From assembly GCF_900104945.1 (NCBI RefSeq), contig NZ_LT629736.1, forward strand, positions 2,232,001-2,296,000: a stretch of 64,000 nucleotides of DNA, given 5' to 3'. Positions 8,915-18,500 of this stretch are shown here, piece after piece (the stretch's first letter is position 1; every line of letters starts with the position of its first letter). Origin of the DNA: Halopseudomonas xinjiangensis. GTDB lineage: Bacteria; Pseudomonadota; Gammaproteobacteria; Pseudomonadales; Pseudomonadaceae. The notes beneath the pieces were generated by a model. That model had not been told where the DNA came from and did no database searches. It was given only the letters and a program-made list of their open reading frames with translations. The translations under genes and the position numbers were made by a program.

Positions 8915-9316
8915 TCAAACCAGGCCGACCTCGACCACATCGCCCGTTATCCGAGCCGGCCAGACCTGCAGGCTCTGCTCGGGATATTCGACACAACTGC
9001 CGTCTTCCAGACGGAAGTGCTGCTTATAGAGTGGCGAGGCGACAACCAAATCGCCCTGCACTTGGCCGACCAGGCCCCGGCCAATCACATTCGCACCGGA
9101 TTTCGGATCACGGTTCTCGATAGCGAACACCTGCTCGCCGTCCTCGGTAGCGGGAAGGTAAAACAGCGCTACCTGCCGGCCCTCGAGCCAGGCGACCACG
9201 CCGGAGTTGGCGACCAGGTCGGCGCGCTTGCACAGAGCTTTCCACTCGGACGGAGCCTGGACAATGGCGGCATCGGTGCGGCCGGGTTCGATACGTGCGG
9301 CTTGGATCGAGCTCAT
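8915..9316 (-). CDS. nirD: Assimilatory nitrite reductase (NADH) small subunit
   Basis: 133 residues, Rieske-fold NirD. EWKALCKRADLVANSGVVAW, VALFYLPATEDGEQVFAIEN, RDPKSGANVIGRGLVG and SPLYKQHFRLEDGSCVEYPE follow the family pattern. The Rieske Cys/His cluster ligands are absent, as expected for NirD. It partners NirB in six-electron reduction of nitrite to ammonium in the cytoplasm. Its ATG shares one base with the nirB stop (TGATG), so translation is coupled. Confidence 0.95.
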   Translation of the reverse strand: MSSIQAARIEPGRTDAAIVQAPSEWKALCKRADLVANSGVVAWLEGRQVALFYLPATEDGEQVFAIENRDPKSGANVIGRGLVGQVQGDLVVASPLYKQHFRLEDGSCVEYPEQSLQVWPARITGDVVEVGLV

Positions 9317-11871
9317 CAGGCGATCTCCTCGGTTTTGATCAGATGAAGTTCGGAGGCATTAACCGGGCGACGCTGGCCGCGCTCCTTGACGAAATGGATG
9401 TCCGGATCGCCGCGCTCGTCGTTGACGAAGGTGCGGAAACGCTTGAGTTTCTCCGGGTCGTTCAACGCATTGGCCCATTCACATTCATAGCGATCGACTA
9501 CCAGCTGCATCTGGCTTTCCAGCTCTTCGCCCAGGCCGAGGCTGTCATTGATGATGACGTCCTTCAGATAGTCGAGACCGCCCTCCAGGCTTTCGCGCCA
9601 GACGGAGGTGCGCTGCAGCTTGTCTGCGGTGCGAACGTAGAACATCAGGAAGCGGTCGATGTAGCGCACCAGCGTCTCGTCATCGAGGTCGGTGGCAAAC
9701 AGCTCGGCGTGGCGCGGACGCATGCCACCGTTACCGGCGACGTAGAGGTTCCATCCGTTTTCAGTCGCGATCACCCCGATGTCCTTGCTCTGCGCTTCAG
9801 CACATTCGCGGGTGCATCCGGAGACGCCGAATTTGATCTTGTGCGGCGAGCGCAAACCCTTGTAGCGATCTTCCAACCGAAGAGCCATGCTCACGCTGTC
9901 CTGCACGCCGTAGCGGCACCAGGTGCTGCCGACACAGGATTTGACCGTGCGCAGCGACTTGCCATAGGCGTGGCCGGTTTCGAATCCGGCGGCGATCAGC
10001 TCGCCCCATATGTCCGGCAGCTCGTGCAGCTGGGCGCCGAACAGGTCGATGCGCTGGCCGCCGGTGATCTTGGTGTACAGGTCATACTTTTTCGCCACCT
10101 GACCCAGCACGATGAGCTTCTCGGGTGTGATCTCGCCACCTGCGATGCGCGGCACGATGGAATAGGTGCCGTTTTTCTGCATGTTGGCCATGAAGGTGTC
10201 GTTGGTGTCCTGCAGCGGAATCAACAGCGGATCGGTGATCGGCTGGTTCCAGCAAGATGCCAGGATCGAGCCCACAGCCGGCTTGCAGGTATAGCAACCA
10301 TGGTGACCGCGACCATGCTTGGCCAGTAGCTCGTCGAAGCTGTGAATGTTCTCGACCCGCACGATGCCGTACAGCTCCTGGCGGGTGTAGGCAAAGTGCT
10401 CGCAAAGGCTCTTGTCGACTTCCACGCCGCGAGCGGTCAGCTCGTGCTCGAAAACCTGCTTGAGTAGTGCGCTGCAGCCGCCACAGCCGGTAGCGGCCTT
10501 GGTTTGTCCCTTCAGCTCGCCGAGATCGGTGCAGCCGGCATCAACAGCGCAGCACACCGCGCCCTTGGTGACGTTGTGGCAGGAGCAGATGGTGGCGGTG
10601 TCTGGCAATGCATCAGCGCCCAGTGTCGGTGCACCGTCAGACATCGGCAGAATCAGGCTAGACGGATCCGCAGGTAGCTTGATGCCGTTCTGGGCGTATT
10701 GCAGCAGGGTGTCGTAATAGCTGTTGTCACCGACCAATACCGCGCCGATCACGTGTTTGCCATCAGCTGATACCACCAACCGGCGGTAGGTCGAGGTGGC
10801 TTCATCGATGAACCGGTAGCTCTTGGCGCCCGGCGTGGCGGCATGCGCATCGCCGATCGAACCGACGTCAACGCCGAGCAGTTTCAGCTTGGTCGACATG
10901 TCAGCACCGGTGAAGGGATCGTAATCGACGCCGGCGATCTGCTTGGCCAGGTTGCGGGCCATGGTGTAGCCCGGCGCGACCAGTCCGAAGATGCTGCCGT
11001 TCCAGGAGGCGCACTCACCGATGGCATGTATTGCCGGATCGCTGGTACGGCAATGATTGTCGATCATCACACCGCCGCGCTCGGCGACTTCCAGGCCACA
11101 GGCACGTGCCAGGGCATCCTGCGGCCGAATGCCGGCAGAAAAGACGATCAGATCGGTTTCGAGAAACTCGCCGTCATTGAAGTTCATGCGATAGGCATGC
11201 TCTTCCCCAGCCACGATTTCCTTGGTGGCTCGCGCCAGATGTACGGAAACACCCAGTGCCTCGATACGCGCCTTCAGTGCTGCGCCACCATCGGCATCCA
11301 GCTGTACCGGCATCAGGCGTGGAGCGAACTCGACGACATGTGCCTCGATGCCCAGCGACTTCAGAGCATTGGCTGCTTCCAGACCCAGCAGACCGCCGCC
11401 GACCACCACACCACGGCGCGCCGTGGCAGCGGCTGCGCGGATACCGTCGAGGTCTTCGAGCGTGCGGTACACCAGGCGCGAATTGCCTTCCGCACCGGGG
11501 ATCGGTGGCACGAAGGGATAGGAGCCGGTAGCCAGAATCAGCTGATCGTAGGCCTGGCGGCCTTCGCTGGTGATGACTTCCTTGCGCTCGCGGTCGATCT
11601 CAAGAACCTGCACGCCCAGATGCAGGCGCACCCCGTTGCAGTCGTAAAAATCGGAGTCGCACATCGCCAGCGAGTCGGCGTCGCGTCCGTCAAAGTATTC
11701 GGAGAGATGCACGCGGTCGTACGCACGCTGCTTTTCCTCACCAAAAACATGAATGTCATAGCGCGACAGAGCGCCCTGTTCGATCAATTGTTCGACGCAA
11801 TGGTGGCCGACCATGCCGTTGCCGATGACGACCAATGTCTCGCTCTTGATCGAAGTAACGATGGAGTTCAT
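9316..11871 (-). CDS. nirB: Assimilatory nitrite reductase (NADH) large subunit
   Basis: 851 residues. In order: FAD/NAD(P)H pyridine nucleotide-disulphide oxidoreductase domain (VVIGNGMVGHHCVEQL; second Rossmann motif GVVVGGGLLGLEAANALKSL), a BFD-like [2Fe-2S] segment (TICSCHNVTKGAVC, GCGGCSALL), a second Cys-rich segment (HHGCYTCKP), and the nitrite/sulfite reductase core. That core carries CVGSTWC (about 645) and GCTREC (about 685), the four Cys that bind 4Fe-4S and siroheme. Reduces nitrite to ammonium for assimilation. GAGGAAAG lies just upstream of the ATG at 11871. First gene of nirB-nirD-nirC-kinase; a leader terminator and sigma-54 promoter lie upstream. Confidence 0.96.
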   Translation of the reverse strand: MNSIVTSIKSETLVVIGNGMVGHHCVEQLIEQGALSRYDIHVFGEEKQRAYDRVHLSEYFDGRDADSLAMCDSDFYDCNGVRLHLGVQVLEIDRERKEVITSEGRQAYDQLILATGSYPFVPPIPGAEGNSRLVYRTLEDLDGIRAAAATARRGVVVGGGLLGLEAANALKSLGIEAHVVEFAPRLMPVQLDADGGAALKARIEALGVSVHLARATKEIVAGEEHAYRMNFNDGEFLETDLIVFSAGIRPQDALARACGLEVAERGGVMIDNHCRTSDPAIHAIGECASWNGSIFGLVAPGYTMARNLAKQIAGVDYDPFTGADMSTKLKLLGVDVGSIGDAHAATPGAKSYRFIDEATSTYRRLVVSADGKHVIGAVLVGDNSYYDTLLQYAQNGIKLPADPSSLILPMSDGAPTLGADALPDTATICSCHNVTKGAVCCAVDAGCTDLGELKGQTKAATGCGGCSALLKQVFEHELTARGVEVDKSLCEHFAYTRQELYGIVRVENIHSFDELLAKHGRGHHGCYTCKPAVGSILASCWNQPITDPLLIPLQDTNDTFMANMQKNGTYSIVPRIAGGEITPEKLIVLGQVAKKYDLYTKITGGQRIDLFGAQLHELPDIWGELIAAGFETGHAYGKSLRTVKSCVGSTWCRYGVQDSVSMALRLEDRYKGLRSPHKIKFGVSGCTRECAEAQSKDIGVIATENGWNLYVAGNGGMRPRHAELFATDLDDETLVRYIDRFLMFYVRTADKLQRTSVWRESLEGGLDYLKDVIINDSLGLGEELESQMQLVVDRYECEWANALNDPEKLKRFRTFVNDERGDPDIHFVKERGQRRPVNASELHLIKTEEIA

Positions 11872-11911
11872 AGCCTTTCCTCAGTCGAAGCGTTTGCCGG
11901 CACCGCCGGCC

Positions 11912-11956
11912 AAAACAAAAAGGCGCCTGGAATCTCTGCAGACTCCAGGCGCCTTT
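11912..11956 (-). terminator. Intrinsic terminator in the nirB leader (probable antitermination target)
   Basis: On the minus strand AAAGGCGCCTGGA (11956-11944) pairs perfectly with TCCAGGCGCCTTT (11931-11919) across a 12-base loop, followed directly by a T-rich tract (TTTTTGTTTTG). It lies about 40 bases before the nirB ATG and downstream of the sigma-54 promoter, so it would stop transcription before the operon unless relieved. Nitrate/nitrite assimilation operons of Proteobacteria are known to use ANTAR proteins (NasR, NasT) to antiterminate at such leaders. The regulator itself is not in this window. Confidence 0.88.
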
Positions 11957-12046
11957 GCCTGATATTCATTTGGTTTGTTCAGCACCATCAGGCAGCGTCG
12001 CCGATGTTGCTGGTCCCTTTATTGGTCGCCGTTGACCGAGGGACAC

Positions 12047-12064
12047 CTGCGAAGCATCACGCAG
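12047..12064 (-). other. Leader RNA hairpin upstream of the nirB terminator
   Basis: On the minus strand CTGCG and CGCAG pair around the loop TGATGCTT, a few bases after the predicted transcription start. It is placed where the first hairpin of an ANTAR recognition pair would be. The loop is eight bases unless the T-T closes it to six, so it does not clearly fit the known hexaloop rule. Confidence 0.45.
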
Positions 12065-12079
12065 ATCTTGCGTATGAAT

Positions 12080-12097
12080 AAGCAACGGCTGTGCCAA
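12080..12097 (-). promoter_or_regulatory. Sigma-54 (RpoN) promoter of the nirBD operon
   Basis: The minus strand reads TTGGCACAGCCGTTGCTT, matching the consensus TGGCAC-N5-TTGCW with the GG (12095-12094) and GC (12083-12082) exactly 10 bases apart. Transcription should start near 12070, giving a leader of about 200 bases. RpoN dependence implies activation by an enhancer-binding protein, most likely NtrC under nitrogen limitation. I could not find a convincing NtrC dyad by eye. Confidence 0.9.
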
Positions 12098-12406
12098 TAC
12101 GCCTCAAGTCGGCCGACTGTCGATTACCAGATCACCTTATGCGACTGAATATTAAGGTCTTTTATAAAATCCAGAGACAGCCAAAGAACCGCAGGAATGT
12201 GTATAAAGGTCGTTTCGGCGCGCTTGCCCAAACGAACCAGAACTGTGCGCCGGAGGAGCAGACTCCCGTTTTTGGTGCGCTTTTGAAAAGTTCCCTTCCC
12301 CCGATGCCGTTCGTCGCGAGACGTTGCAAAAGCCTGCGCGAAAACGAGAATGGTCAGCTCGACAGCGCCACCCGACCCTCCCTGCCGGTGGACAATGGAG
12401 CAAGAC
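12098..12406. other. Intergenic region between the nirB promoter and the phosphorylase-like gene
   Basis: No convincing gene on either strand. The part at 12140-12172 is markedly AT-rich and lies roughly 70-100 bases upstream of the predicted nirB start, where IHF often bends DNA at sigma-54 promoters; this is inference. Promoter elements for the rightward gene were not recognised. Confidence 0.4.
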
Positions 12407-14068
12407 ATGACGGATACCACCAACTGGCCCCTGCCCTATCGCGTCAACCCTGCGTATGCGCGCAAGGTTGCCTATTTTTCCATGGAATTTGCCATCGATC
12501 AGGCGCTGAAAATCTACTCAGGCGGCCTGGGCTTTCTGGCCGGATCGCACATGCGCAGTGCTTATCAGCTGCGTCAGAACGTGATCGGCGTCGGCATACT
12601 GTGGAAGTACGGCTATTACGATCAGGCGCGCAATGCGGACCAGACCCTGCGCGTGGATTTCACCAAGAAGTACTATCCGTTCCTGACCGACCCGGGCATC
12701 ACCGTCACGGTGCAGGTCAATGGTCACGATGTGAAAGTGAAGGCATTGTGTCTCCCGGCACAGACATTCGGCAGCGCGCCGCTCTATCTGCTCACCACCG
12801 ACATCCCGGAAAACGATCATCTGGCGCGCACCATCACCCACTGCCTGTATGACGTCGAACCTTCCGCACGCATAGCCCAGAGCATCGTACTGGGCCTGGG
12901 CGGAGCCAAGGTGGTCGAAGCAATGGGCGGCGCTGAGCTATACCATATGAATGAAGCGCATGCCCTGCCCCTGGCCTTTCATCTGATGGATCGCCTGGGT
13001 GAGGCAAGCGAAGTGCGCAAGCGCATCGTCTTCACCACGCATACACCCGAGAAAGCCGGTAACGAAGAGCATGAGACCTCGTTCCTGAAGCGCATGGGTT
13101 TCTTCGGTGCGCTCAACCATGAGCAGGAAGTGAACCTCACCGGCATTCACGAGCACCTGTTCAGTCATACGCTGGCAGCGCTGCGCGTTTCCCATGCATG
13201 TAACGGGGTATCCCGGTTACACGGGGCGGTGGCGAACCAGATGTGGGAAGGCAATGATGGCATCTGCTCCATCGAGGCGATCACCAATTCACAGAATGCC
13301 TTGTTCTGGCAGGACAAGAAGCTGCGTCAGGCTCTCGATCGCAACGACCCCAAGCGGCTGATTACGCGTAAGAAAGAAATGAAAGACGATCTGTTCCGCA
13401 TCGTCGCTGATCAGACCGGCAAACTGTTCAATCGGGACGTGCTGACCATCGTCTGGGCCCGCCGTTTTGCGCACTACAAGCGCGCCACCCTGTTGTTGCA
13501 TGATTTTCATCGCTTTCTGAACCTGATCGAGCGCACCGATCGCCCAGTGCAGATCATCTGGGCCGGCAAACCGTTCCCGTTCGATCACGATGCCATCAGC
13601 GTATTCAACGGGCTGGTACGACTGTCTCGCAAGAAGCGCAACATAGCCGTGTTGACCGGGTACGAAATCGAGCTATCGCGCCAGCTCAAGCAAGGCGCGG
13701 ATGTCTGGCTGAACACGCCCGTGCGGCCACGGGAAGCGTCGGGCACCAGCGGGATGACCGCTGCCATGAATGGTGCAGTGAACTTCTCGATCAATGATGG
13801 CTGGATTCCTGAGTTTGCCAAAGACGGTGAAAACAGCTTCATCATCCCGGTTACCGAGCCGAAGCTGAGCGAGCATGAGCAGAACGAGGCGGATTATCAG
13901 AATCTGATGTCGATCTTTGAAGACCGGATCATCCCGCTGTATTACGACGAGCCGCAGCGCTGGAACGAGATCGCCATGGCCAGCATGCGGGATGTGACGC
14001 CGGCTTTCGATTCCGATCGCATGGCTCGGGAGTATTACGAGAAGCTTTACTCTGCCAAGCTGGGCTGA
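12407..14068 (+). CDS. Alpha-glucan phosphorylase-like GT35 protein, PLP lysine replaced
   Basis: 553 residues, shorter than classical glycogen phosphorylases (about 800). Conserved GT35 features are present: VAYFSMEFAIDQALKIYSGG near the start, HMNEAHALPLAFHLM, FTTHTPEKAGNEEHE, IVWARRFAHYKRATLLLHD, QIIWAGKPFPFDHDA, and near the C-terminus RPREASGTSGMTAAMNGAVN. In true phosphorylases the residue after GTSGM (or GTGNM) is the Lys that binds pyridoxal phosphate; here the codon is ACC (Thr), so phosphorolysis by the usual mechanism is doubtful. GGAG lies 6 bases before the ATG, supporting this start. It is divergent from the nir operon; no other glycogen gene is nearby. It may use a glucan or sugar nucleotide differently, but I cannot assign a reaction. 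Confidence 0.82.
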   Translation: MTDTTNWPLPYRVNPAYARKVAYFSMEFAIDQALKIYSGGLGFLAGSHMRSAYQLRQNVIGVGILWKYGYYDQARNADQTLRVDFTKKYYPFLTDPGITVTVQVNGHDVKVKALCLPAQTFGSAPLYLLTTDIPENDHLARTITHCLYDVEPSARIAQSIVLGLGGAKVVEAMGGAELYHMNEAHALPLAFHLMDRLGEASEVRKRIVFTTHTPEKAGNEEHETSFLKRMGFFGALNHEQEVNLTGIHEHLFSHTLAALRVSHACNGVSRLHGAVANQMWEGNDGICSIEAITNSQNALFWQDKKLRQALDRNDPKRLITRKKEMKDDLFRIVADQTGKLFNRDVLTIVWARRFAHYKRATLLLHDFHRFLNLIERTDRPVQIIWAGKPFPFDHDAISVFNGLVRLSRKKRNIAVLTGYEIELSRQLKQGADVWLNTPVRPREASGTSGMTAAMNGAVNFSINDGWIPEFAKDGENSFIIPVTEPKLSEHEQNEADYQNLMSIFEDRIIPLYYDEPQRWNEIAMASMRDVTPAFDSDRMAREYYEKLYSAKLG

Positions 14069-14214
14069 GCGGGATGGTGCGCTCCTGCATCACCGCGTAG
14101 TTTGCGCAACTAACGGAGCCAATCGGGGCGCTTGCTCGGATCACGCAAGGATCGGGCGCGCCCCATGGCGCCCGGGCCCTTACTCGCGAGTGACGGCCAA
14201 ACCGGTCGGGGCAC

Positions 14215-14478
14215 CTAGCTCAGACCGTGTTCGCTCATGTACTTCTGCACGTAGGGGCACGAAGGCACCACCTTGTAGCCTTTTTCCTCTGCAAAACTGA
14301 GCGCTCGTTCGGTCAGCGCTGCGGCGATACCTTCGCCTTGCAGTGTTTCCGGCACCGAGGTGTGGTAGAGGTCCAGCGTATCCTCACCCATCTGCCTATA
14401 GGCAAGATGAGCTCTCCCTTCTTCGCTCTGAAGGTAGAACTCGCTGTTGTCTGAATCGTGCGATATATCGTAGGCCAT
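14215..14478 (-). CDS. Small GNAT-like N-acetyltransferase (YidJ/YjdJ type)
   Basis: 87 residues. EFYLQSEEGRAHLAYRQMGE, DLYHTSVPETLQGEGIAAAL (acetyl-CoA loop), TERALSFAEEKGYKVVPSCP and YVQKYMSEHG match the short GNAT family with a single acetyl-CoA binding core. The substrate is unknown; family members are single-domain cytoplasmic proteins. GGGAGG lies just upstream of the ATG at 14478, which excludes the long N-terminal extension of the open frame. About 146 bases separate it from the convergent phosphorylase-like gene. Confidence 0.88.
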   Translation of the reverse strand: MAYDISHDSDNSEFYLQSEEGRAHLAYRQMGEDTLDLYHTSVPETLQGEGIAAALTERALSFAEEKGYKVVPSCPYVQKYMSEHGLS

Positions 14479-14740
14479 GATGCCTCCCATGGTTGGCAGA
14501 GCTGATTCGGGATATCTCGTGACGCTGGCAGCGCTGCGCCATGCAGGACGCTGAAGGCTCGAAGCTGGGACAGCTTCAACCTGATCCTGTTCCGAGGCAC
14601 CGGGGTGAGACCAATCGCGTGAGGGTCCCGGACCGGGGCAGCACCACGCCAGGCAGCATGGAACAATCTGACCCGCTCGACGCCAAACGGAGACTTTCAT
14701 CCCGCTGAGGACATGCACCAAAATTCGCCGGGACTTTCAG

Positions 14741-15250
14741 ATGGTCGCCATTTTCAATGAAACGAAAAAACCGGTTCCGGAGCAGGACGCACTCGGCTCG
14801 CCGAGGGATTGTCTGGAGTTCTTTCGCAAGGAAGGCCAGCAAGCGCTGGACGTGTTGTTTCAGAAGGTCGCAGCATTCCTCGCTATCCAGTCATGCCTGA
14901 CGATCACCTACGGCCTTTCGATGCTGAACGAGAATCCGCGCTGGGCAGACACCTTCACTCTGATCACTCCTGCAGCGCTTGGTCTCTTCGCAATGGCCTG
15001 CTGCATGCACGCCTGGCCGAGCATCAGAGCAGCCAGTGAGACGGTCCTGCACTGGCAAGGCAAGCAACTGGCAATCATCGGCAAATTGTCTCCTCGGGAT
15101 TTGGCGCGCGACCGAAATCCGCTTCTTTCTAGGCGCGAAGAGCGAATCGAGGATCAGGAGCGGGCCATGCTATACGCCAAGCTCGCGCCGTCCGGCTGTG
15201 CAACGTTCTGGCTGGTGTTAACCGGCACGACCCTTTGGATACAGCTTTGA
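14741..15250 (+). CDS. Hypothetical membrane protein
   Basis: 169 residues, not confidently recognised. Predicted membrane segments are at about 38-58 (VLFQKVAAFLAIQSCLTITYG), 70-90 (FTLITPAALGLFAMACCMHA) and the C-terminus (CATFWLVLTGTTLWIQL). Between the second and third is a charged, probably cytoplasmic stretch (SPRDLARDRNPLLSRREERIEDQERAM). The layout recalls the RipA-type octameric membrane family, but this is a weak impression. No good Shine-Dalgarno is visible. No obvious operon partner: it lies between a GNAT gene on the other strand and the sensor kinase 293 bases downstream. Confidence 0.6.
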   Translation: MVAIFNETKKPVPEQDALGSPRDCLEFFRKEGQQALDVLFQKVAAFLAIQSCLTITYGLSMLNENPRWADTFTLITPAALGLFAMACCMHAWPSIRAASETVLHWQGKQLAIIGKLSPRDLARDRNPLLSRREERIEDQERAMLYAKLAPSGCATFWLVLTGTTLWIQL

Positions 15251-15543
15251 TTGGGCGCGACAACAGCTTCAGGGGCCCTGCCTGCAGCCCTCCGCGGCTC
15301 CAGCCCAGGCGGTACGCAGCCGGAGAATGACCGGGCCCCAGCCCTGCAGTCACCCCCGCTTCGATGTGCCCGATACATTTGGTGGTAAACTCCCGAGCGG
15401 CCGTCAAGCGAGGCGCTCGACCGCTGCTTTTCAAGCTCAGATTTCAGCCAACTAATTCACAGCGCATTGGGAGCACCAAATAGTCCATCTACGGTTGCCA
15501 TGGACTTTGCCCGGTGTCGCTGAATTCGATACGCGTGGGTTAA

Positions 15544-18500
15544 ATGCATAGAAAAAGCGCGAGCATCAGCAACAAGGGCAAGCTTGGCCTGGATCCCAAA
15601 GTCGCTGCGGGTCTGGCAATCGTCTTCCTGTTCTTCATCCTGAGCACGGTGGTCGCGGTCTACACCCTTCAGCACTTGAAAACGAGCAATGAACGGGTCG
15701 CCCGGACGCATAGCGTGATCGTGGCCATCGACCGTCTGTTGGTGGATGTCCAGGACGCCGAGACGGGCCAGCGCGGCTTCCTGCTTACCGGCGATGAGCG
15801 TTATCTCGAACCGTACAACCGAGCGGTTGCCCAGATACACAAGCGCATGCAGCGCGTCGAGGCGCTACTTGCTCGCAACGAGGTTCAAGACTGGCGTTTC
15901 GAAGAGCTTGAAGGCTACATCACCACACGATTCCAGGAGCTGGAATTAATCCTTGGCATCTACCTCAGGGAAGGCCAGGCCGCAGCCATCGCTAACGCCA
16001 ATCTGGAGCGCGGCAAGGCAGAGATGGACGCTATCCGCGACGCGATTGGTCAGCTTCGCGAACAGGAAAGCCAGCTCCGAGCGCAGCGCGTCGAGGCCAT
16101 GAAGAAAGCCTATACCGTCGCGTTCATCACCAGTGCGTTGTCCGGCACGCTTGGCATTGCCCTGACCATCCTTATCGCCGCGCTCATACGCAGGGCCACG
16201 TTGGCGCGGCGGCGGGAGCAATGGCTGCAAGCCGCACAAGTCGGCCTCGGTTCAGTGGTGATGGGCGAACAGTCCACACACGAGCTGGGCCAGAACATCC
16301 TCGGCTACCTCACCAATCATCTTGGCGCTGTCGCTGGCACCCTTTATATGAAGGAAAATGGGCGGTACGCGCTTCTAGCCAGCCGTGGAGTGCCCGCCGA
16401 CGTCACTATTCCGCGCGATTTCGACGGGAAAGACGGTCTTTTCGCCCACGTGCTGGAGGATCACCGGCCGGTCACCGTGGGAGAGCTGCCAGAGGGGTAT
16501 ATCGCCTTCGGTTCCAGTCTCGGCCAGCAGTCGCCGCGGTTCCTGGCACTTGCACCGGCGCTTCAGGATGGCGAGGTGAAAGCCGTGCTGGAGCTCGGCT
16601 TTCTGAACCCGGTGGGCGACCACATTCTTTCCCTGCTCGAACACTGCTCGAATACGATCGCCGCATCGATAAGGTCTGCCGAGTTCCGTACCCAGTTGCG
16701 GACGCTTCTTTCCGAGACGCAGCGCCAGGCGGAAGAGATGCAGGTTCAAAGCGAAGAATTGCGCGTGTCCAATGAGGAGCTGGAGGAACAGGGCCGCGCC
16801 CTCAAAGAATCCCAGTCACGTCTGGAGCAACAGCAGGTCGAGCTGGAACAGACCAATTCGCAGCTGGAGGAACAGGCGCAGGAGTTGGAGTGCCAGCGCG
16901 ATGAGCTGGAAAAGGCGAATACGGCGATCCAGTTGAAGGCGCGCGAGGTGGAGCAGGCAAGCCGGTACAAATCGGACTTCCTTGCAAATATGTCGCATGA
17001 GCTGCGCACCCCGCTCAACTCTTCGCTGATCCTCGCCAAATTGCTCGCGGACAATTTAGAGGACAACCTCACCCCCGAGCAGGTGAAGTACGCCCAGACC
17101 ATTCAATCGTCCGGCAATGACCTGCTGAATCTCATCAACGATATCCTCGATCTGTCGAAAATCGAGGCGGGTCACGTGGAAATCCGGCCCGAATCGGTGT
17201 CGCTTGAGCGCATGGTCAACTCGCTTCGTCATCTGTTCGACCCGGTTGCTCGCGACAAGGGTCTAGCGTTCTCGGTCCACGTCTCCTCTGATGTTCCGCC
17301 TGTCATCGAAACCGATCCGCAGCGTTTGGAGCAGGTGCTCAAAAATCTCATCGCCAACGCCATCAAGTTCACCGATGCGGGCAGCGTTACCTTGGGCCTG
17401 CGTGCACTGGGCGACAAGCAAATTTCCCTTTCGGTAACCGATACAGGCATCGGTATCGCCGAGGAGCAACAGGCGCGGATTTTCGAGGCCTTCCACCAGG
17501 CCGATAGCACCATCAGCCGCAAGTTCGGCGGCACGGGTCTCGGCCTGTCCATCTCACGTGAGGTGGTCCGGCTGCTGGGTGGCACCATTCATCTGAAAAG
17601 CCGCCCGGGATCCGGCAGCACCTTCACCGTGGTCATTCCAGAGCAGTACGACGGCGCAGCGGTGCGCTCAACCGTCCTTGAGGTCCAAACGGCACCCCCG
17701 CCTCCTTCCGTCTCGCCAAGACCTGCCCCTGCGCCGTCTCGGTCGCAAGAACCGACCGCCGTGGATGATGATCGCCTTCAGCCCGATGACACTGCGCGCC
17801 GATTGTTGATCGTCGAGGATGACCGGTCCTTCGCCATGATCCTGCGCGATCTCGCGCGAGAATCGAATTTCCAGGCACTGGTAGCGGAAACCGCGCAGGA
17901 AGCATTGGAGCTTGCCCGGCAATGCCTGCCCAGTGCCATCGTGCTGGACGTAGGCCTGCCTGATCAGTCCGGGCTGTCGGTCCTGGACCGGCTCAAGCGC
18001 GATGTCCGGACGCGCCACATCCCGATTCACATCATCTCCGCAGAGGACTATTCGGAACGTGCACTGTCCATGGGGGCCATCGGTTATGCGTTGAAGCCAG
18101 TGCAGCGCGACCAGCTGGTTGACGTGCTGAGGTCCCTCGAAGCGAAAGTCTCGCAGAACCTGCGGCGCGTCCTGATCGTGGAAGACAACGAGGTGCAGCG
18201 AGAGGCGGTCAGCAACCTGATCGGCTCTCATGACGTGGAGACTGTTGGCGCAGGGACGGCCGCCGAGTGCCTGGCGCTGCTCAAGGAGCAGACGTTCGAC
18301 TGTATGGTGCTCGACTTGTCTCTTCCGGACGCATCGGGCTTCGAGCTTCTGGAAAGAATAAGCGGGGACGCTGCGCACTCCTTCCCACCGGTGATCGTCT
18401 ACACCGGTCGCGTCCTCACGCGCGAAGAAGAGCAAATGCTGCGCGGCTATTCCAAGTCCATCATCATCAAGGGCGCCAAGTCGCCCGAGCGGCTTCTGGA

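Noticed and set aside
9316-10329. 344-codon plus-strand frame opposite nirB
   Set aside because: Shadow of nirB; no start signal or domain.
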